NCBI RefSeq assembly: GCF_002288925.2
Contig: NW_022098021.1
Span: forward strand, 32,869,203 to 32,933,202
Direction: 5' to 3'
Origin: Delphinapterus leucas
Taxonomy: Eukaryota > Chordata > Mammalia > Artiodactyla > Monodontidae
Length of the DNA: 64,000 nucleotides
In this document: in pieces, positions 57,620-64,000 of the stretch
Layout of the letters: the number at the start of each line of letters is the position of its first letter
Position numbering within the stretch: position 1 is the first letter of the stretch
Position numbers and translations under genes: made by a program
The notes under the pieces: model-generated
What the model was told of the DNA's origin: nothing
Database searches by the model: none
Seen by the model: only the letters and a program-made list of their open reading frames with translations

Positions 57620-60600
57620 TACTCACCCCAGTAACAGGCTTCTTTCTTTCCTGACCTACAACTTAAGTCCTTTTCAACTTCTGAGTCATGAAAAAAGCAT
57701 AAGAGATCAATAGCACAAACTGGGGAGCATCAATAGTAGAAAATGTGGTCCTGTGGGGCTTCAGATCAAAAACTAATCTCTTTTTTTTTTTTCGAAGTGA
57801 GTTGGATGGATCTGAATTCATACAGCGATGAAGTGAGCTGGAGGTTCCTCTAAAATGCTTTTCCAGGTGTTTGAAAGGGTTCTCAATTCCTTCTTTGCTG
57901 ATCCCTTTCTTTCATTCCAGGTTCTCCTGTATAAATAAATGTGGGGGGAAAAGCACTTAAATCAGATTTGGAGGAGGAGAAGGTGGGGAGAATAATAGTC
58001 AAGGTTTGTAACCTAAATATTCTCCCTATGAAAACAACTTCCTACAGAAACTCAGGTCACATGCCTTTAAACTGCAGTACAGTGGAATAAAACAGTTCTC
58101 AGCTCTTATTGAATGGGGAATTTATCGGGCTGTCTTTTAAAAAAATCTCCTGTGGAACCAGTGAGAGTCTCGGGAACCATGTTCATATCCATAATAATGA
58201 AGCCAGATAAGGGTGAACGACTCAGATTCTGCCCATCAAACCATCCAAGCACCATGTGAAAAGTTTTGATAAGGCCCCAGGAAGACAGTTTATGCCGTCC
58301 ATTTGTCATTGAATATGGTCTCTTCCTTAGCACAACATTTTTAAACAGTTTGATTTTTAAAAAAATCAATAGTCCTAGAGTAAGAATGATATCAGGACAA
58401 CAATCTTCAATTTAATATTGAGGGCTTTTTTCACATCTCTTTTAGCTTTAAACCAACTGGCTTGTATCATAGTCTAAATTCCAACAATGACGTTCCAATG
58501 TTTCCAGACTAATTCTTTCTTACTTTTGTCATGTAACACAGGTACAGACTCTTTTCTTGCTTACCAGTGGTTTCTGACTTGACTTTTGAGCTGAGGAAAC
58601 TCTTTTATCAAATAAAACCCTACTCAGAACTCAACAGCCGAAAGGAACTGCTCAGGAAGCATCTGCTATCAGGAAGATCATTGGAAAACCACTACCCTAT
58701 GCTAAGAATGCTTTGTTTGACTGGCAGATTTCATAGCCAGAATAGAGAAGCAATCAAAATGTAATTTGTTCAAAGTATGGAAATTTGTTAAGTAGCACAT
58801 AAATAGAACATAATAAAATATAATAGCTACATTTATGAAAAAGTTGCATTACAGTGTTATGTCTTGCCACTAGGAATAGAAATGGCTGCAGGTTCAAGAC
58901 TGCATTTTCCAGTCTGCATTCTCTACTTTCCCTCAGGTGTGACGGGCTGGAGCTCTGGAACAACCCATGATAAGCAGTAGGCTCTCTTGCCTCTCTCCTG
59001 AGTGAGCATCCCCCCAGTAGTTAGAATTTGTACATGTCCTAGGTCCAGGCCTTTCAATCCTGGTGACTGATCACTGGAAATGTGGTTCCAGATTATGGCC
59101 CATCTGGAAGGAACCTCTAGCAGAGATGGTACAAAGAAATTTTCCTAAACTGCTCTGACTTTGACATAAAACTGGGGAGAATGGAACTTTTCCTCAACCC
59201 AAGGATGTTAAATCTTATTTCGTTAAAAGGAGCTTTGATCCTAGAGGCATTACTTTATAATAACAACCCCCTGTATTATTTTTGAGAAAATTAACCATCT
59301 TTATGATGAGCTCCCATTTTCCAACTCCAGAGTGGGATCCTTGGTTTTTATAAACCTAGAGGGGAAAATTTTTCAAGTTTCTAAACAAAGTTACCCAGCA
59401 GACTAGTGGAGTAGGGCAGATACAGTAGCATGGTCCTACGTGTGCAGCACAAAACTCGATATGTCAAAGCATCAAGAATTTTTCAGAGGGTAAGACGGTC
59501 ATGATAATGTATCTTACTCTTGAACCCTTGCATCAAAAAGCTCCTTTTCCTCAGTCTTGCATTTCCTCTGCCATTGTTCCTTCAATGCAGGCAGCCACCA
59601 TCTCTCCAAGCTGCTGCTAGTCCTATCAATAAGGAAGTTTTGCTTCAGGTCTGTCTCCTCATAACCTACTCCTTTTCACTAAGGGTAGTAAGGAGTAGGG
59701 TTGCCCTGGAGCTCTGTCACAAAGGCTCATTAGGGCTGACTGTTAAATTTGCAAAATTTTTGCAAGCCACTCTTAAAAATTAAATTGTGTAAACTTAGAA
59801 CTAAGCAAATTTTTTTAAACTAATAAACACTCAAAATTCATCACTTACTAGTTATTTTACAACTACCTGTACTTTTATGCATTCATTGTATGTGTATGGT
59901 GGAAATTTCATAGACAGTTATGCTATTTTGTGACTCTTTCCTGTTCTACATTCAGCGATGTCAGGTTGGCAACTTGAAATCAATCATGGTAAGAACATTT
60001 ATACCATGGAAATTGTTGAACACAACAAAATTAGGGCTTTTTAAATTTTCTGGATAGCTAGTTGTTAAATGTTTACCATCACATTCTTGGCAAAGACAGT
60101 ATGAATGGATGTCTATTCCTTTGCAGATGCCCAACAAAACACTGAGTTAAATTTACATGACTAGCTAGTGGGACATTTCACCATCAACTAGCTATTTTTA
60201 TAATGCTGTGAACTCCGATAGTCACAAGTGGAGTCTCTTGTTCTCTCTTTTTCACCAATGAACACTGTAAATCAGTAGCAGTAAAGGATTAAGTTAGGTT
60301 TCAACAAGAAATAAAAACTACGCCAATCAACTGTGTGGGTAGCACCTTATACTGTTAGAAAAGTGGTAAAGATATGAAACTCATAAATCTATTGCGTGAA
60401 TATATCAGACAAAGATGGAGAAGAAGCTATCACAAGAGGAAGGACATAAATTGTGTTGTGTGAAAGGAAAGGAATGTATTAAAAGAAAGAAATGTACTGC
60501 ATGGGTTCATAATTTGGTAATAATGTGAACTCATTAGCTAGAGTCTGGGATATTTTTGCTGGGCAGTAAACAGTTTGTCATAGGTAGAAAGAAGACTTTA

Positions 60601-61395
60601 CTGAAGTTAGAAGGGTTAGATCATAAAAGAATGATTTAGTGGACATCTAATGGCTATTATCATATGTGCTCACATTCAAAGCCAGGCCCATTTGTATGTG
60701 GGGGGATGGGTTCTTTGTGGGTGCCTTTCTGTATAGTGTCCTTCTAGGGATGGAATTGAGCATTTCTGCTTTCCTGGAATCCAAGCTCTTCACACCTCTG
60801 AATCCCAGACAGTGTCCATCTCTGCCTAAGTCCATAATGTATCCCTATTCCCCAGTGCTTTTCTAGAATTAACTTCTTTCCTGGATGATTAATCCTAACA
60901 ACATTTTCCTTGGTAGATAAGGTGTGTCTGTTCCAAATAGGGCTGGGACTAGGCTGAGGCAAGTGGACTTGCTTCTGGTGCAAAATTTAAGGGGCAAGAA
61001 AAAACTTCAAAATACTTCATAATCAAGATAAATAATATTTTAATGCAATGTTTCAAGATATCAAAATTAATGCAAAAATCCATAATTTATGAAATATCCA
61101 AATTTTAAATAATGACAGCATTATTGTTTAGTAAGAAGAGTGGGTGTTCTCACTTGTAAACCAGTCTTCCAAGTGGACAGCTCTTGTTCCAATTTTCATG
61201 TCTCTCGTGAGAATTTGCCCAGTTAGCTATTTCCTCTCTCTCCTAGATCTTCAGCTTCCTCTTAAGGAAGATTTGCTCCCCAAAGCCAACAAACTGCTTA
61301 AGTGTCAGCTACCTTTAAAATAAAAACAAAGCTAAGACTGCCTCACCTCAATTGCCTTGACTCCGCAACAGCTGGCACCTCCCTGATCTTCCCTT
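57620..61395. other. Unique non-coding sequence
   Basis: About 3.8 kb in which I recognise no repeat and no confident exon. The frame 58567-58764 (plus) begins right after a good acceptor (gcttaccag) but lacks a donor and any domain. The minus frame 58106-58369 is equally anonymous. A poly-T tract lies at 57781-57793. Confidence 0.4.
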
Positions 61396-61411
61396 TACAC
61401 CAAAGTTTCTT

Positions 61412-61645
61412 TTTCTTTTTTAATATTGATTTTGAAACTCTTTTTTCTTTTTTTTAAATATTTATTTATTTATTTGGTTGCGCTGGGTCTTAGTCGTGGC
61501 AGGCGGGCTCCTTAGCTGCGGCATGTGAACTCTTAGTTGTGGCATGCATGTGGGATCTAGTTCCCCGACCAGGGATCAAACCCAATGCAGGGCCCCCTGT
61601 ATTGGGAGCACAGAGTTTTATTCACTGCACCACCAGGGAAGTCCC
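61412..61645 (-). mobile_element. Older CHR SINE with 13 bp TSD
   Basis: Antisense: tttggttgcgctgggtcttag, tagctgcggcatgtg, ctagttccccgacc, ccaccagggaagtccc. TSD ACCAAAGTTTCTT at 61399-61411 with the matching copy at 61649-61661. Confidence 0.93.
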
Positions 61646-61699
61646 TATACCAAAGTTTCTTGGAAAAGAGTCTATGCTCAATGTCTTTTTGTTCTCACC

Positions 61700-62250
61700 T
61701 CCCATTGGCATTTGCTCACTGGACAATGTTGATTATTCCTGTCTTCTTGAGGAATCTCTTCTCCTTTGACTTCTATGATGCCACAATTCCCCTCCTGCTT
61801 TCCAACTTTCCTTCTCAGACTTGTTTGCAGGCTCATTTATTCCTGCCCTGTCTTAAAATGTTGATAATCCTCGAGGTCTGACACCAGCACTCACTCTCCT
61901 CTCCTCCCTCCCTCGGTGACCACATAACTCCCCTGAGATCACTATCACTAATAAGCACATGACTCTCCTTTCCAGCTCTGAAGTCTTTCCTGAGCTACAG
62001 ATTCCTACGTAAACCACCCACTCACTCTCTTGGCTGTCCCCTAGAAACCTCGAACTCAAAATATCCAAATTGAAATCATTTGCCATCTTCCCAGTCTGCT
62101 TTTCCTATATTATATATCTGGTTGAATGGCACTAAAATCCAACAAAGAAGGAGAAGTCACCCTTGAGTCTTCCCTTTCAATGGCCTAGGGCTCTGGAGCC
62201 CCATGTTCTTTAGGAGATGCCACCTCCACCATCAATGGAGCTGCCAGCGG
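61700..62250. other. C/T-rich repeat-like stretch
   Basis: cctcgaactcaaaatatccaaattgaaatcatttgccatcttcccagtctgc and similar phrases have the style of a dispersed mammalian repeat of L2 or MER type, family uncertain. Confidence 0.3.
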
Positions 62251-62259
62251 AGGCCCCCA

Positions 62260-62790
62260 GGGATCCCCTTCAATATCTGTGCACAGACCCATAGAACTCC
62301 TGTGCTCCTGGAAGGACATCTCACGATGATCTGCCCAGGTCATCCCACTCTTCCTCTCTGCCCTCATCTGCTGCCTCTCTCCACCTCACTCCCTCTGTGC
62401 CAGAAATACTAGCCTTCTTATTTCCACCAGACCTTTCTTCCCCCAGATGTTCACATGACTCCCCACTTTCCTTCCCTCAGCTCTCTGCTGATACAAAAAT
62501 CATCAGAAAGGCCATCCCTGTCCACCTGACATAAAATCAGCAACTCACTCCCCTGCTATCCTCTAGTGCCCTATCCTGCTTCATTTTTCATCACACCACT
62601 TATACACACCTGACTTATACTTATTTGTCTGTTTGTTTACTGTACCTTTCCCATCAGAATGTACGTTTCCTGAGAGCAGAGTCTGTTTTATAAACTTTAT
62701 ATCCTTATCACCTAGAAGTGTCTGACATTTAGTAGATGCATAGTAAATATTTGTTAAATAAATGAATGATTAATTCCTGTCACGTCTACT
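62260..62790 (+). mobile_element. L2 LINE 3' fragment
   Basis: catcagaaaggccatccctgtccacc, atcctgcttcatttttcatcacacc, tatttgtctgtttgtttactg, agaatgtacgtttcctgagagcagagtctg, tagtagatgcatagtaaatatttgttaaataaatga: the L2 3' sequence to its end. Confidence 0.7.
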
Positions 62791-62864
62791 TTAACATGTA
62801 TTGTCTCTATTAGTTTCCCCTTTCACACATTCTATAAATGTTGACTCAGGCCCTCGTCTGAGCC

Positions 62865-63300
62865 CTGCACAGGGCTGGTGTTCACCCATCTGCTGCTCCA
62901 GACCTCACTCTCTCTGGCCTGGACTCTTGCAATTTTCCCCTCACTGGTCTCCTTGCTTGCAGTCAAGCCTCCCTTTTACCTGTTCATCATGCTGTTGCTA
63001 GATTATCTTTCCAACAGAGCTCAAATTGATAGTTTCTCTGTGAAAGCTTTTTCAATAATTTCAGGGGAATTGCTGGACCTTCCCTGTGTCCCAGTGTATC
63101 TTGTATATGTGGTTATCATGACACATATACCACAGCACTTTGCTACATGTATTTACACAACCATCACACTCTACTTGACTGCAAGCCCATTGAGGGCAGA
63201 TGCTGTCATTTATTTGTCCCTAAGTCTTATTCATCTTCACTACTTAACAGTGCCAGGGGTATCATGAAAGCTTGGTAAATATTTTTGAATAATAATATAA
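62865..63300 (+). mobile_element. Second L2-like fragment
   Basis: ggcctggactcttgcaattttcccctcactggtctcc, gttgctagattatctttcc, gactgcaagcccattgagggcagatgctg, agtgccaggggtatcatg ... ggtaaatatttttgaat. Same family style and orientation as the preceding copy. Confidence 0.6.
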
Positions 63301-64000
63301 TTTTGAATAAGTGAAGTAATAGTGTATTCAATGAGTTATTTGCCTTTATGCCAGAGTCCAAAGCACTTATTCACAAATCACAGTGTGTTTGTCTAACTTT
63401 AGAAATGATGCTACCACACACCTCTATATAATAGGTAAAAAGCAGGTAGTGTTATCTCCCTCTAACAGAAGGAAGATTGGATTTATATCTGTTTTCTAGG
63501 ATTAGTTTGCACCCCAAACTGGATTGATAGCATCAAGTCCAGTGTGCAGATTATTAAATTAGATGTTAAGGGATTATCAAAGAAAAGTAGAAACATTCTC
63601 TGCCTTCAAGGATTATATTACTTCAAGGACAGGATGACATGCATAGAAAATACATGTTCATCAAACTCCTTTTAACAACCCTAAAAGTGGACCACCCAAA
63701 TATTAGGACAGAAAAAGGCCTCTTCCAGCCAAGCTGAAACTCCTTCAGCGGCAGATCAGCGTCTTTGTTCAGATGACAGCTGCCTACCTAGTGAGCAGAA
63801 CTCCAAGCAGGGAACAAGTTGCCTCTTCTAAGCCTGCAGTGCTCCCTAATGGCCAGCTGTCCAGGGCATGCCGCAGAATCACAGCATTCTGACCGTTCAA
63901 GTCTCAGCATCACTTCCACAATTCACCTGGAGGGATGAAGCAGCTGGAGCAGAATGCACAGGGAAATGACGATGAATTCCTAAAGACTATTCTACAATAG
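63301..64000. other. No gene or clear repeat
   Basis: Unique-looking non-coding sequence up to the window edge. Confidence 0.35.

Noticed and set aside
58106..58369. 87-codon minus-strand frame, and 58567-58764 plus-strand frame with a good acceptor
   Set aside because: No family resemblance, no donor sites and no supporting neighbours; left as unexplained open frames.
62878..63267. 129-codon plus-strand frame with hydrophobic stretches
   Set aside because: Coincides with an L2-like fragment; hydrophobicity reflects C/T-rich sequence.

Overview
The window is mammalian nuclear DNA, most likely from a cetacean, with no bacterial or viral gene layout. The main evidence is the set of tRNA-Glu-derived CHR SINEs, in short and long forms, several with perfect target-site duplications (TSDs). 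These are typical of cetaceans and their close cetartiodactyl relatives. The window also has L1 LINEs with a CpG-rich 5'UTR, MIR and L2 relics, MaLR/ERVL LTRs and Tigger/hAT relics, and none of the BovB elements that would mark a ruminant. Long open frames are nearly absent outside transposon remnants. A run of 100 N at 11376-11475 is a scaffold gap.

The only well-supported cellular gene element is a CpG island at about 4.78-5.35 kb. On the minus strand it carries what looks like a first coding exon: an ATG at 5093 in strong Kozak context, 60 codons, and a consensus GTAAGT donor at 4913-4908. CCAAT, ETS-like and E2F-like motifs lie just upstream, and the island may be bidirectional. I could not name the gene. 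If the exon is real, 1-4907 is its first intron and everything right of about 5.4 kb is upstream or belongs to a divergent transcript. One small candidate exon at 10.09-10.15 kb on the plus strand is offered only as a hypothesis.

Layout: 0-5 kb intronic (Tigger end, ERVL LTR, MIR); 4.8-5.4 kb CpG island; 5.4-19.5 kb mixed unique and old repeats with three CHR SINEs; 19.7-21.3 kb an internally deleted Tigger transposon interrupted by two SINEs; 22-25 kb LTR-rich, including a minus-strand solo LTR with a triplicated U3 unit; 25-30.5 kb AT-rich with almost no recognisable repeat; 30.7-37.2 kb an old plus-strand L1 swollen by a 1.6 kb TA island and four SINEs; 38.3-39.6 kb two 5'-truncated L1 tails; 40-42.2 kb LTRs, MIR and SINE; 43.6-48.4 kb a younger minus-strand L1 with an intact 5' end but no 3' end, flanked by a TSD; 50.4-52.3 kb rearranged L1 pieces; 52-64 kb mostly unique sequence with MIR/L2 relics, a purine microsatellite and one SINE.

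I see no novel coding system. The most informative structures are the 3'-truncated L1 with a TSD, the TA expansion inside the old L1, and the unidentified CpG-island exon.
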